Shown: positions 53,471 through 61,864 of the stretch, piece by piece
Layout: each line of letters starts with the position of its first letter
Position numbering within the stretch: the stretch's first letter is position 1
Assembly (NCBI RefSeq): GCF_013362815.1
Contig: NZ_JABFVK010000037.1
Coordinates: 1-64,000, forward strand
DNA from: Hamadaea sp.
GTDB taxonomy: Bacteria; Actinomycetota; Actinomycetes; Mycobacteriales; Micromonosporaceae
Reading direction: 5' to 3'
DNA: 64,000 nt
Notes under the pieces: model-generated
The model's database searches: none
What the model was told of the DNA's origin: nothing
The model's input: only the letters and a program-made list of their open reading frames with translations
Made by a program: the position numbers and the translations under genes

Positions 53471-54412
53471 TCACCGTGTCCGGGTGAGGTGGAGGGGGGC
53501 GTTCGGAGGGAGGCTGCCCGCCGCCGCTCCCTGAGCCAGGCGCAGCGCCCCGTCGACGGCGGTGCCGGCGGGCTTCAGCAGCGTCGCGCCGGCCGACACG
53601 AGGTCGTGGAACGCGCCCCACAGCGCCGGGCCGGCCTGGAACAGATTCCCGGTGTACGCGATCTCGGGCGGCGCGCCGGGCGGCAGCGCGGCGAGCGCGG
53701 ACGTGGCCAGCTGCGTACCGGCGTCGGCGAGCAGATCGCCGGCGACCGGATCGCCCGCAGCCGCCGCGGCGGCGATCGCGGGCACGAATCCCGCCATCAC
53801 CCCGGCTCGGTCGTCGCGCCCGGCGAGATCGCGGACCAGGGCGACGGGGTCGCCGTACTGCTCGATCAGGGCGGCGAGCAGCCGATCGGAACCGCCGGGA
53901 CGGCCGTCGGCCGCGCGTAACGCCGCCTGCATTCCGGCCCGGCCGAGCCAGGAACCGCCGCCGGCGTCGCCGAGCAGGTAGCCCCAGCCGTCGACGCGCT
54001 GCCAGGCGCCCTGCCAATCCGAGCCCAGCGCCACCGCTCCGGTGCCTGCCGCGACGACGGCCCCACCACGCAGGCCCAGCGCTCCGGCGTACGAGGTCAG
54101 CATGTCGGAGCAGAGCACCACCGTGGCCGCTCCGGTAGCCTCGGCCAGCGCTTGCGGCAGGCGTACCCGTAGATCGTCACCGAGCAGCGCGAAGCCGGTG
54201 AGGCCGGCGGCGATCGCGCCCACCGGCCCGGCGCCGTCCGTGATCAGACCGCGGACCAGGGGCGTGAGCACGGCGATCGCGTTGCCCGCGTCGACGCCGC
54301 CGGAGCCGATACGGGTTGGTCGATCTGTGCTGGTCGTGGCAATAATGTCGCCGTCACGTGCGAGGGCCGCGCGGGCTCCGGTGCCGCCGACGTCGAGACC
54401 GATGGTGAGCAC
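53471..54412 (-). CDS. BadF/GlcNAc-kinase family sugar kinase
   Basis: A 313-residue ATPase of the ASKHA fold. GLDVGGTGARAAL is the phosphate-1 loop; AAGTGAVALG and GWGYLLGDAGGGSWLGRAG are typical of N-acetylglucosamine or N-acetylmuramate kinases (NagK/MurK). Beside an amino-sugar importer and murQ, phosphorylation of imported MurNAc or GlcNAc is the natural role. GTG 54412 is preferred (TATCGT 7 nt upstream on the minus strand); GTG 54421 is also in frame. Confidence 0.85.
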   Translation of the reverse strand: MLTIGLDVGGTGARAALARDGDIIATTSTDRPTRIGSGGVDAGNAIAVLTPLVRGLITDGAGPVGAIAAGLTGFALLGDDLRVRLPQALAEATGAATVVLCSDMLTSYAGALGLRGGAVVAAGTGAVALGSDWQGAWQRVDGWGYLLGDAGGGSWLGRAGMQAALRAADGRPGGSDRLLAALIEQYGDPVALVRDLAGRDDRAGVMAGFVPAIAAAAAAGDPVAGDLLADAGTQLATSALAALPPGAPPEIAYTGNLFQAGPALWGAFHDLVSAGATLLKPAGTAVDGALRLAQGAAAGSLPPNAPLHLTRTR

Positions 54413-54493
54413 GCCGCGCACGATACACGGCGGTCCCGGGTCCGGACGGTCACGGTGATTTCTTAACGATCCAACAAAGGTGACGGTTAAACC

Positions 54494-54523
54494 TTGACAA
54501 CGTCAGCGACGAACCGGCACAGT
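54494..54523 (+). promoter_or_regulatory. Candidate promoter of the amino-sugar ABC operon
   Basis: A -35 TTGACA (54494-54499) and a weak -10 CACAGT (54518-54523) are 18 bp apart. TGACAACGTCA (54495-54505) over the -35 is a short inverted repeat that could bind the MurR/RpiR-type regulator encoded downstream. No DasR-type site is seen. Confidence 0.45.
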
Positions 54524-54589
54524 CTGACCACTCGCACCGCACACGAGGCACCACCCCTAGACCTCCCATCAACGAAGAGGGACAGCCGA

Positions 54590-56017
54590 ATGTCTGCACA
54601 GGATCTGACCCGCCGCACGGTGCTCCGCGCCGGCGCCGGCGCGGTCGCGGCCGCCGGATCGGCGGGCCTGCTCTCGGGCTGCGCGCTCGGTGACGACGAA
54701 CCCGAGACCAAGTCCGACAAGTACGAGGGCACCAAGAGCGACAAGAACCCGCTCGGTGTCAAAGAGGACGCCCCGCTCGAGGTCGTCATCTTCAACGGCG
54801 GCTTCGGCGAGGACTACGCCAAGGCGCACGAGGCGATGTACAAGGAGACCTACCCGAAGGCGGAGGTCAAGCACTCCGCCGTCGTGGAGATCAACAAGAC
54901 CCTCCAGCCGCGGTTCGTCGACGGCACCCCGCCGGACTTCATCAACGACTCGGGCGCAGGCGCGATCCCGCTGGGCGACCTCGTCGCGCAGAACCAGCTC
55001 GCCGACCTGACCCCGCTGCTCGACGCGCCCAGCCTGGACGTGCCCGGCAAGAAGGTCCGCGAGACCCTGCTGCCCGGCGCGGTCGAGGCCGGCACCTTCG
55101 GCAGCGGCGTGTACGTCCTGAACTACGCCTACAGCGCGTACGGCATCTTCTACTCGCGGAAGCTGTTCGCGGACAAGGGCTGGGCGTACCCGAAGACCTG
55201 GGACGAGCACATCGCGCTGTGCAAGACCATCAAGGCGGCCGGCATCGCCCCCTGGACCTACGCCGGCAAGCACCCGCGCTACTTCAGCTGGGCGGTGCTG
55301 TCGACCGCGATCAAGCTCGGCGGCAACTCCGTCGCGCTGGCCATCGACAACCTCGAGCCCAACGCCTGGACCTCGGACGCCATGAAGACGGCGGCCGACG
55401 CCTGGTACCAGGTCGTCAAGGACAAGTACATCCTCGAGGGCAGCCCCGGCCTGGACCACAAGCAGTCGCAGGCCGAGTGGTGCAAGGGCAAGGCCGCCAT
55501 GATCCCGAACGGGTCCTGGCTCGAGAGCGAGCAGAAGGACGTCACGCCGGCCGGCTTCAACATGTCGATCGCGCCGACGCCGAGCCTCAGCGCGGGCGAC
55601 AAGCTGCCGTTCGAGGCGATCCGCGGCACCGCCGGTGAGCCGTACGTCGTGCCCGCCAAGGCCAAGAACGAGCGCGGCGGCATGGAGCTCATGCGGCACA
55701 TGCTGTCGATGAAGGGCGCCAAGGACTTCACCGGCAAGGTGTCCAGCCTGACCATCGTGGCCGGCGCCGCCGACGGCGTCACCCTGCCGCCGGGCCTGTC
55801 CTCGGTCGTCGACGCGCTCAAGGCGTCCGGCTCCAACGGCTTCAACTGGGTGTACCCGGTGTACTACCGCAAGCTGGAGCGCAACCTGGTCGACGCCGCC
55901 TGCGGCGACTTCTTCTCCGGGCGTACCACGCCGGAGGAGTTCCTCAAGGCGTGCCAGAAGGGCGCCGACGAGATCGCCGCCGACAGCTCCTTCAAGAAGT
56001 ACAAGCGCACCGCGTGA
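54590..56017 (+). CDS. NgcE-like amino-sugar-binding lipoprotein
   Basis: A 475-residue solute-binding protein. Twin arginines (Arg8-Arg9) and a lipobox ending at Cys31 (LLSGC) point to Tat export and lipid anchoring. The mature part (VIFNGGFGEDYAKAHEAMY, YAYSAYGIFYSRKLFADKGW, KAAMIPNGSWLESE) resembles NgcE, the N-acetylglucosamine/chitobiose-binding protein of streptomycetes. A TKSDK sequence is doubled in the linker. GAAGAGGGA precedes ATG 54590. Confidence 0.88.
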   Translation: MSAQDLTRRTVLRAGAGAVAAAGSAGLLSGCALGDDEPETKSDKYEGTKSDKNPLGVKEDAPLEVVIFNGGFGEDYAKAHEAMYKETYPKAEVKHSAVVEINKTLQPRFVDGTPPDFINDSGAGAIPLGDLVAQNQLADLTPLLDAPSLDVPGKKVRETLLPGAVEAGTFGSGVYVLNYAYSAYGIFYSRKLFADKGWAYPKTWDEHIALCKTIKAAGIAPWTYAGKHPRYFSWAVLSTAIKLGGNSVALAIDNLEPNAWTSDAMKTAADAWYQVVKDKYILEGSPGLDHKQSQAEWCKGKAAMIPNGSWLESEQKDVTPAGFNMSIAPTPSLSAGDKLPFEAIRGTAGEPYVVPAKAKNERGGMELMRHMLSMKGAKDFTGKVSSLTIVAGAADGVTLPPGLSSVVDALKASGSNGFNWVYPVYYRKLERNLVDAACGDFFSGRTTPEEFLKACQKGADEIAADSSFKKYKRTA

Positions 56018-56031
56018 TCCGGCTAGACGGA

Positions 56032-56059
56032 GGGGGAGCCCCGCGTGGGCTCCCCCTTT
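56032..56059 (+). terminator. Hairpin with T-tract after the binding-protein gene
   Basis: GGGGGAGCCC (56032-56041) pairs perfectly with GGGCTCCCCC (56047-56056), followed by TTT. It is 15 bp after the stop and 4 bp before the next Shine-Dalgarno, a place where partial termination would keep the binding protein more abundant than the permeases. Confidence 0.7.
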
Positions 56060-56072
56060 GGGAGGTGACACC

Positions 56073-56978
56073 GTGAAGCATGGGAAATGGCCGCTGCTGG
56101 CGACCTTCCTGCTGCCCCCGTTGGCGCTGTACGCGTACTTCGTGCTCTCCCCGTACGCGCAGACCTTCGTCATCTCCACGACGGACTGGCACGGGCTGAG
56201 CCGCAACTACAACGTCGTCGGGCTCGACAACTTCAAGAAACTGTGGAACGACGAGCACGTCTGGAACGCGCTGCTGCACAACCTGTGGCTGCTGCTGTTG
56301 CTGCCCGTCGTCACCATCCTCATCGGGCTGTTCCTGGCCACCATGCTCAACGTCGGCGGGCGCAGCGGGCGCATCACCGGCGTACGCGGGTCGTCGTTCT
56401 ACAAGCTCGTCTACTTCTCCCCGCAGATGCTGTCGGTCGCGGTCATCGGCGTGCTCTGGACCGAGGTCTACAACCCACGGTCGGGCCTGCTGAACGCCGC
56501 GCTGCGGGCGATCGGCCTCGACGGCCTGGCCCAGATCTGGCTCGGCGACCCCGACGTCGCACTGTGGGCGATCGTGGCCGTCATGGTCTGGGCGAACGTC
56601 GGCTTCTACGTCGTGCTGTTCGGCGCGGCCATGCAGTCGGTGCCCAAGGACATCTACGAGGCCGCCGCGCTCGACGGCGCCAGCCGGTTCGCCACCATGT
56701 TCAAGATCACCGTGCCGCTGCTGTGGGACACCATCCAGGTCGCCTGGGTGTACCTGGCCATCATCGCGATGGACTCGTTCGCGCTGGTCCAGATCATGAC
56801 CCGGGGTGGGCCCAGCTTCTCCACCGACGTCATCGGCGAGCGCGTGTACGACGTGTCCTTCGGGGACTCGCAGTTCGGCTACGGCTCGGCCATCGGCGTG
56901 GTCATGTTCTTCCTGACCCTCAGCATCACCGTGGTCGCGCTGCAACTGACCCGCCGCGAGAGGATCGAGCTGTCGTGA
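56073..56978 (+). CDS. NgcF-like ABC transporter permease
   Basis: A 301-residue permease with about six helices (LLATFLLPPLALYAYFVLSP first). The EAA loop is YEAAALDGASRFATMFKITVP, and TRGGPSFSTDVIGERVYDV is typical of NgcF. GTG 56073 has GGAGG 7 nt upstream. Second gene of the operon. Confidence 0.9.
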   Translation: MKHGKWPLLATFLLPPLALYAYFVLSPYAQTFVISTTDWHGLSRNYNVVGLDNFKKLWNDEHVWNALLHNLWLLLLLPVVTILIGLFLATMLNVGGRSGRITGVRGSSFYKLVYFSPQMLSVAVIGVLWTEVYNPRSGLLNAALRAIGLDGLAQIWLGDPDVALWAIVAVMVWANVGFYVVLFGAAMQSVPKDIYEAAALDGASRFATMFKITVPLLWDTIQVAWVYLAIIAMDSFALVQIMTRGGPSFSTDVIGERVYDVSFGDSQFGYGSAIGVVMFFLTLSITVVALQLTRRERIELS

Positions 56979-57895
56979 GCACTCTGACTTCGTCCGACCC
57001 GGCGCGTACGCCGGCCGCCGAGGAGGCGGTGACGACCCGTCGCGCCCCCGCGAAGGACAAGCGCAGCTTCGTCGACGGCACGCTCAACGTCTTCTCCCAC
57101 GGGTTCCTGCTCGTCTGGGGCCTGCTGACCGTGCTGCCGCTGCTGTGGGCGGTGCTCAGCGCGTTCAAGAGCGACAACGAGATCCTGACCGACCCGTGGG
57201 GCCTGCCGGGCAAGCTGCGCTGGGACAACTTCACCCGCGCCTGGACGCACGGCCACATCGGCCAGTACTTCGTCAACACCGGCATCGTGCTGGTCGGCTC
57301 CCTGACGCTGACGATGCTGCTCGGTGCGACCGCGGCGTACGCCCTGGCCCGGTATCAGTTCTGGGGCAACCGGATCGTCTACTTCGCCTTCGTCGGCGGG
57401 ATGATGTTCCCGGTCGTGCTCGCCTTCGTGCCGCTGTTCTTCGTCGTACGCGACGCGGGCATGCTGGACACGTTGCCAGGCCTGATGCTCGTGTACACGG
57501 CGTACTCGCTGCCGTTCACGGTCTTCTTCCTGACCGCGTTCTTCCGTACGCTGCCGACGGCGGTCAGCGAGGCGGCCCTGATCGACGGCTGTGGCCCGTT
57601 CCGGCTGTTCTTCCGGGTGATGCTGCCGATGGCCAAACCCGGCCTGATCAGCGTCGGCATCTTCAACTTCCTCGCGCATTGGAACCAGTACCTGCTGCCG
57701 GTCGTCCTGCTGAAGGACGAGAACAAGTACGTCCTGGCGCAGGGACTGGCCGCGTTGGCGGTCAGTGAGGGCTATCGGGGCGACTACTCCCGGCTGTTCG
57801 CCGGTCTGACCCTGGCCATGCTGCCCGTCCTGGTGGTCTACGCCGTGTTCCAGCGCCAAATCCAGGCCGGACTGACCGCCGGTCAGATGAAGTGA
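56975..57895 (+). CDS. NgcG-like ABC transporter permease
   Basis: A 306-residue permease with about six helices, partner of the previous one. The EAA loop reads SEAALIDGCGPFRLFFRVMLP; LAHWNQYLLPVVLLKDENKY and YRGDYSRLFAGLTLAMLPVL match NgcG. It starts at GTG 56975, overlapping the stop of the previous gene. No ATPase gene follows; a shared MsiK-type ATPase elsewhere is likely. Confidence 0.9.
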   Translation: MSTLTSSDPARTPAAEEAVTTRRAPAKDKRSFVDGTLNVFSHGFLLVWGLLTVLPLLWAVLSAFKSDNEILTDPWGLPGKLRWDNFTRAWTHGHIGQYFVNTGIVLVGSLTLTMLLGATAAYALARYQFWGNRIVYFAFVGGMMFPVVLAFVPLFFVVRDAGMLDTLPGLMLVYTAYSLPFTVFFLTAFFRTLPTAVSEAALIDGCGPFRLFFRVMLPMAKPGLISVGIFNFLAHWNQYLLPVVLLKDENKYVLAQGLAALAVSEGYRGDYSRLFAGLTLAMLPVLVVYAVFQRQIQAGLTAGQMK

Positions 57896-58893
57896 CGGAT
57901 GATGTGCCCATGACGACTGTTTCCTCCGGCGCCGCTTCCCCGGGCGCGCCCGCCTCCGGGGCGCTGCGCGACACCCCGCCGATCGACGCCGACTCGCTGC
58001 TGGCCCGGCTCCGGGGACTGCTGCCTTCACTGCCCGACTCGGAGCAGGCCGTCGGCCGGCTCGTCATCGAACAGCCCTCGGAGATCGCCCGGGCCAGCAT
58101 CTCGGAGCTGGCCCGGCGGGCGGGCACCTCGGCGACGACGGTCACCCGGTTCTGCCGCGACGTCGGCCTCACCGGCTACCACGAGCTGCGGCTGCTGCTC
58201 GCGGTGGCGGTCGACCGGCAGCAGTCGGCCGGCCGGCACGTGCCGATCGGCGCGGAGACCGACATCGCCCCCGAGGACAACCTCCCGGCCATCTCCCAGA
58301 AGATGGCCCACGCCGCCCAGCGAGCGATCCAGGACACTGTGGACACGTTCGACCTGGAGGCGCTGGCGGCGGCGGTCGACGCCCTCAACGGGGCGCACCG
58401 GGTCTACCTGTACGGCGTCGGCTCCAGCGACGTCGTCGTGTCCGACCTCGACCACAAGCTGTCCCACCTCGGGCTCACCTGTCTGGCGTACTCGGACGTG
58501 CACCGCTCGGTGGCGTCCGCCGCGCACGTGAGCGCGCAGGACGTCGTCATCGCGGTGTCGCACTCCGGGCGCACCGTGGAAGTCCTCGACCCGGTCCGCG
58601 TGGCGAAACAGCGGGGCGCCACGACCCTGGCCATCACCAACTACCCCCGCTCACCCCTGGCTGAGATGAGCGACATCGTGCTGGCCAGCGCCGGCCGGGA
58701 GAGCATCTTCTTCCGCACCGGCGCGACCGTCAGCCGCATCGCTCAGCTCTACGTCGCCGACTGTCTGTTCGCCGCGCTCGCGCAACGCCGCGGCGATCAG
58801 ACGTGGGAGGCGTTCGACCGCGCGCACGACGCGGTCTCGTCCCGACACTCTGCAGGCAGGACCAACAACCGTGTACGTGGAAGTCGAACCTGA
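57892..58893 (+). CDS. MurR/RpiR family regulator
   Basis: A 333-residue repressor. The N-terminal RpiR helix-turn-helix is ISELARRAGTSATTVTRFCR (about 75-100), followed by a SIS sugar-phosphate-binding domain (YLYGVGSSDVVVSDLDHKL, VIAVSHSGRTVEVLDPVRVAK). It likely senses MurNAc-6-P or GlcNAc-6-P and controls this operon. GTG 57892 overlaps the permease stop; ATG 57910 is an alternative start. Confidence 0.88.
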   Translation: MTDDVPMTTVSSGAASPGAPASGALRDTPPIDADSLLARLRGLLPSLPDSEQAVGRLVIEQPSEIARASISELARRAGTSATTVTRFCRDVGLTGYHELRLLLAVAVDRQQSAGRHVPIGAETDIAPEDNLPAISQKMAHAAQRAIQDTVDTFDLEALAAAVDALNGAHRVYLYGVGSSDVVVSDLDHKLSHLGLTCLAYSDVHRSVASAAHVSAQDVVIAVSHSGRTVEVLDPVRVAKQRGATTLAITNYPRSPLAEMSDIVLASAGRESIFFRTGATVSRIAQLYVADCLFAALAQRRGDQTWEAFDRAHDAVSSRHSAGRTNNRVRGSRT

Positions 58894-59797
58894 CGCTCCG
58901 ACCGAACGCCGCAACCCCGCCTCCGACCGGATCGACGAGTTACCGCTGGCCGACGTGCTGCGGCTGATCAACGAGGCCGACGCGACCGTGCCGGCGGCGG
59001 TGGCGGCGGTGCTGCCCCAGATCGGCGAAGCCGTGGAGGCGGGCGTTCGCGCGCTGACCGGCGGCGGCCGCATCCACTACTTCGGTGCGGGCACGTCCGG
59101 CCGCGTCGCGTTCGCCGACGCCGCCGAGCTGCGCCCCACCTACGCGCTGCGGCCGGACCAGGTCGTCCCGCACGTCGCAGGGGGAGTGGACACCCTGTGG
59201 CGGGCCGCCGAACAGGCCGAGGACGACGAGACCGCCGGTGCGCGCGACGCCTCCGACGTCCGGCCCGGCGAGCTCGTGCTCGGTGTGGCGGCCAGCGGCG
59301 GCACCCCGTACGTCGGGGGCGCGCTGCGCCAGGCCCGCGCGCTCGGTGCGACGACCGGCCTGATCACGTCGAACCCGCAGGCGTCGCTGGCCGAGCACGC
59401 CGACATCTTCATCGCCGCCGACACCGGCCCGGAGATCATCACCGGCTCGACCCGGATGAAGGCGGCCACCGCGGCGAAGCTGATCCTCAACACGTTCTCG
59501 ACGGCGCTGATGGTCAAGTGCGGGCGCACCTACGGCAACCTGATGGTCTGCGCCGTGCCGACCAACGCCAAACTCCGCCGCCGGGCAGTGTGGACGCTGT
59601 CGGCGGCCGCCCACGTCGACGGTGATCTGGCCGCCGAGGCGCTGGCCGAATCCGGCGACGACCCGTCGGTGGCGTTGCTGATGCTGCTCGGCGCGCCCGA
59701 CCACCAGCTAGCCGACGTCGAAGCCGCGCGGCGGGCGCTGGCCGAGACCGGTGGCGCCATCCGGCCGGCGGTTTCCCGCCTCACCCGTTCTTCTTGA
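58871..59797 (+). CDS. murQ: N-acetylmuramic acid 6-phosphate etherase
   Basis: A 308-residue SIS-domain lyase that cuts the lactyl ether of MurNAc-6-P, giving GlcNAc-6-P and D-lactate. RNPASDRIDELPLADVLRLIN, HYFGAGTSGRVAFADAAEL with catalytic Glu86, and GPEIITGSTRMKAATAAKLILN are signatures. GTG 58871 lies inside the last codons of the regulator gene (23-base overlap). With the kinase at 53471 it forms a MurNAc salvage route. Confidence 0.94.
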   Translation: MYVEVEPDAPTERRNPASDRIDELPLADVLRLINEADATVPAAVAAVLPQIGEAVEAGVRALTGGGRIHYFGAGTSGRVAFADAAELRPTYALRPDQVVPHVAGGVDTLWRAAEQAEDDETAGARDASDVRPGELVLGVAASGGTPYVGGALRQARALGATTGLITSNPQASLAEHADIFIAADTGPEIITGSTRMKAATAAKLILNTFSTALMVKCGRTYGNLMVCAVPTNAKLRRRAVWTLSAAAHVDGDLAAEALAESGDDPSVALLMLLGAPDHQLADVEAARRALAETGGAIRPAVSRLTRSS

Positions 59798-59830
59798 GCT
59801 GCGGGCGCTTTCGCGCTGGCCTGCTTGAGC

Positions 59831-59895
59831 GCGCTGGATCAGGGTTCCGGGTCGAATCTTGGGCCAAGATTCGACCCGGAACCCTGATCCAGCGC
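59831..59895. terminator. Perfect 32-bp-arm palindrome, GCTGGATCAGGGTTC family copy 2
   Basis: 59831-59862 and 59864-59895 are exact reverse complements with a single base between them. It lies between convergent genes (murQ and a phosphotransferase) and shares its left arm with 24826-24851. Very stable in RNA; as DNA it could also form a cruciform. Confidence 0.85.
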
Positions 59896-59927
59896 TTGCC
59901 CACGGCGGCCGCAGCTGATGCCGGCGC

Positions 59928-60869
59928 TCAGACCGGGTTGGGTTCGAGCAGCTCGCCGAACCAGCCCCAGATGCCCTCGCCGTACTCGGTGAGCAGTTTC
60001 TCGTCCGCGTCGCGCAGCGCCCGCCGGTACGACATCGCCCGGCTGATCTTCGTCACCGTCATCGCGGCGTCGGCCCACCGGACCAGGTCCGCCCGCGCAT
60101 GCGTGTCCGTCCACGGCTCCAGATACGCGTCCCGCAGCCGGGCCAGCAGCGGATCGCCCTCTTCGACCTCCGCCTTGCGGGCGGCGACCCGCAACGTCAC
60201 GAGCAGCGTCCCGAACGGGTACGCCACACTGGCGTCGCCCCAGTCGAAGAACGCGTGCTTCGGTTCGCGTACGAGGACGTTGGCGTCGTGCAAATCGTCG
60301 TGTTGCAGCGTCGGGGCGATGCCGGAGGCGGCCAGCTCCTCGGCGGCCCGCACGACGGCCGGCCGGACCGCCGCCAGCGCGTCGAGCTGATCGGTGACGT
60401 TGGCCCGGACGAAGGGATCGCCCAGCAGCAGGTCGAACAACTCCGGCAGTCGCTGCGGGCGCAGGTCCGGCGTACCCACGGCGAGCAGGTCGTCCACGTG
60501 CGGGGTGAGGCTGCGCTGGAGGTAGGCGTACTCGGCGAGCATCTGCTCCCACACTTCGAGCCGGAACTTGCCGTCCTCGGCGGCTCGCAGCGTCACGCCG
60601 CCGTCGGGGCTGAGCGACCAGCCGCGTTCGGCGTCGACCGCGAGCGGCACCACCACGTGCGCGGGGACGAGCGTCCCGAGCAAGCGCAGCAGCCCCGCTT
60701 CGTACGCGGTGTCGCCGAGGTTCAGCTTGAGCCACATGTCCCCGGCGCTGGTGGTGATCTTGGCCACTTGGGACCAGGGATATCGGTGGGGCCACGTGAC
60801 CTCGTACGCGCTGATCCCGCGCGCTGTGAGTTCCGTCGTCGCCCAGTCTTCCGGCCGCAATTCGTTCAC
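59928..60869 (-). CDS. Aminoglycoside-phosphotransferase-fold kinase
   Basis: A 313-residue APH-type protein. The catalytic loop is HDDLHDANVL, the Mg-binding DFG-like motif FDWGDAS, and the N-lobe lysine is in DMWLKLN. The substrate could be an amino alcohol, sugar or antibiotic; nothing near it decides. GTG 60869; TAGCTT (minus, 60881-60876) is 6 nt upstream. Confidence 0.85.
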   Translation of the reverse strand: MNELRPEDWATTELTARGISAYEVTWPHRYPWSQVAKITTSAGDMWLKLNLGDTAYEAGLLRLLGTLVPAHVVVPLAVDAERGWSLSPDGGVTLRAAEDGKFRLEVWEQMLAEYAYLQRSLTPHVDDLLAVGTPDLRPQRLPELFDLLLGDPFVRANVTDQLDALAAVRPAVVRAAEELAASGIAPTLQHDDLHDANVLVREPKHAFFDWGDASVAYPFGTLLVTLRVAARKAEVEEGDPLLARLRDAYLEPWTDTHARADLVRWADAAMTVTKISRAMSYRRALRDADEKLLTEYGEGIWGWFGELLEPNPV

Positions 60870-60875
60870 ACCGGG

Positions 60876-60885
60876 AAGCTACCGT
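60876..60885. promoter_or_regulatory. Overlapping divergent -10 elements
   Basis: TAGCTT on the minus strand (60881-60876) and TACCGT on the plus strand (60880-60885) share two bases. Each is 6 nt from its own start codon (60869 and 60892), so the two leaderless promoters exclude each other. Confidence 0.55.
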
Positions 60886-60891
60886 TGACGG

Positions 60892-61329
60892 GTGCCCTTG
60901 GTCAGCTTGTTTACCGTCGTCGTCGCCCTCGCCGCCGCGAGCGCGATCGGCGTCGCGTGGCAGCGCCGCAACGGGCGGTTCACGGTCCCACCCAGCGGAC
61001 AGGAGGCTCCCATGCTGCAGGAACTCGGCTGGCAGCCGGGTACGCCGCTGACCCTGCTGCAGTTCTCGTCGGCGTTCTGCGCCCCGTGCCGGGCCACCCG
61101 CGTACTGTGCGAGCAGGCCGCGCAGACCATCGACGGCGTGCGCCATGTCGAGGTGGACGCCGAGTCACATCTCGACGCCGTCCGGGCGCTCGGCATTCTG
61201 CGTACGCCGACGGTCCTGCTCGTCGACGGCGAGGGGCACATCGTCCGCCGGGCGAGCGGGCAGCCGACCCGAGCCCAACTGCTGGGCGCGATCGACGCCG
61301 TTCTCGGCCAGTTCACAACCACTCGGTAA
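60892..61329 (+). CDS. Membrane-anchored thioredoxin family protein
   Basis: A 145-residue protein with an N-terminal helix (LVSLFTVVVALAAASAIGVAW) and a thioredoxin fold carrying SAFCAPCRAT (Cys63, Cys66) and the cis-proline in RTPTVLLVD. CAPC is an unusual active-site sequence. It should reduce or oxidise disulfides at the membrane. GTG 60892. It is followed after 10 bp by a DUF4395 gene, a pairing seen in many actinomycetes. Confidence 0.88.
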   Translation: MPLVSLFTVVVALAAASAIGVAWQRRNGRFTVPPSGQEAPMLQELGWQPGTPLTLLQFSSAFCAPCRATRVLCEQAAQTIDGVRHVEVDAESHLDAVRALGILRTPTVLLVDGEGHIVRRASGQPTRAQLLGAIDAVLGQFTTTR

Positions 61330-61339
61330 CTTGGCATTC

Positions 61340-61744
61340 ATGCAGCTGGACGTGCGTGGCCCGCGATTCGCGGCAGCGCTGACGACGGTCGTCCTCATCG
61401 TGATCGCGCTGACCCGGAGCGGCTGGCTGGCCGCCGCGCAGGCGATCGTCTTCGCCATCGGCGCGATCAGCGCCCGGCACGCCCCCTACGGCGCGCTCTT
61501 CCGAGTCCTCGTCGCGCCCCGGCTCGGCCCGCCGCGCGAAGTCGAGCCGGCCGAACCCGTCCGCTTCGCGCAGGCCGTCGGCTTCGTCTTCGCCCTCGTC
61601 GCCGCGATCGGCTTCCTCTCCGGCGCGACTGCCGTCGGCTTGATCGCTACCGCGTTCGCGCTGGTCGCGGCGTTCCTCAACGCCGTCTTCGGGCTGTGCC
61701 TCGGGTGTGAGGCGTACCTGTTGATGCGGCGACTGCGCGCCTGA
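61340..61744 (+). CDS. DUF4395 membrane protein
   Basis: A 134-residue protein with about four helices. LDVRGPRFAAALTTVVL at the N-terminus, the loop PRLGPPREVEPAEPVRFAQ and CLGCEAYLLMRRL at the end are typical of DUF4395. The CLGC pair and the neighbouring thioredoxin gene suggest a redox partnership, possibly transferring electrons or sulfur across the membrane; inference only. Confidence 0.87.
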   Translation: MQLDVRGPRFAAALTTVVLIVIALTRSGWLAAAQAIVFAIGAISARHAPYGALFRVLVAPRLGPPREVEPAEPVRFAQAVGFVFALVAAIGFLSGATAVGLIATAFALVAAFLNAVFGLCLGCEAYLLMRRLRA

Positions 61745-61785
61745 CTGCCCGCTGCGGCTGCGGGGCAAGATCATCGCAGGATGGG

Positions 61786-61835
61786 GGGATAACGCGGCCT
61801 TCCAGCGCGAGAAGGGGACGTTATCCCGGATAACG
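61786..61835. terminator. GTTATCCCGG-type palindrome, copy 3
   Basis: GGGATAACG (61786-61794) pairs with CGTTATCCC (61819-61827), and a second GGATAACG follows at 61828. Between convergent genes. Same family as the elements near 12400 and 20870. Confidence 0.65.
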
Positions 61836-61864
61836 CGCAGCGCCAGTGCCAGCGTGGGCGCGGA

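Noticed and set aside
54422-54589. DasR-type site for the amino-sugar operon
   Set aside because: No TGGTCTAGACCA-like 16-mer; only a short TGACAACGTCA repeat is visible.
59831-59895. Insertion-sequence end or phage attachment site
   Set aside because: No transposase or integrase gene, no target duplication seen; position between convergent genes fits termination better.
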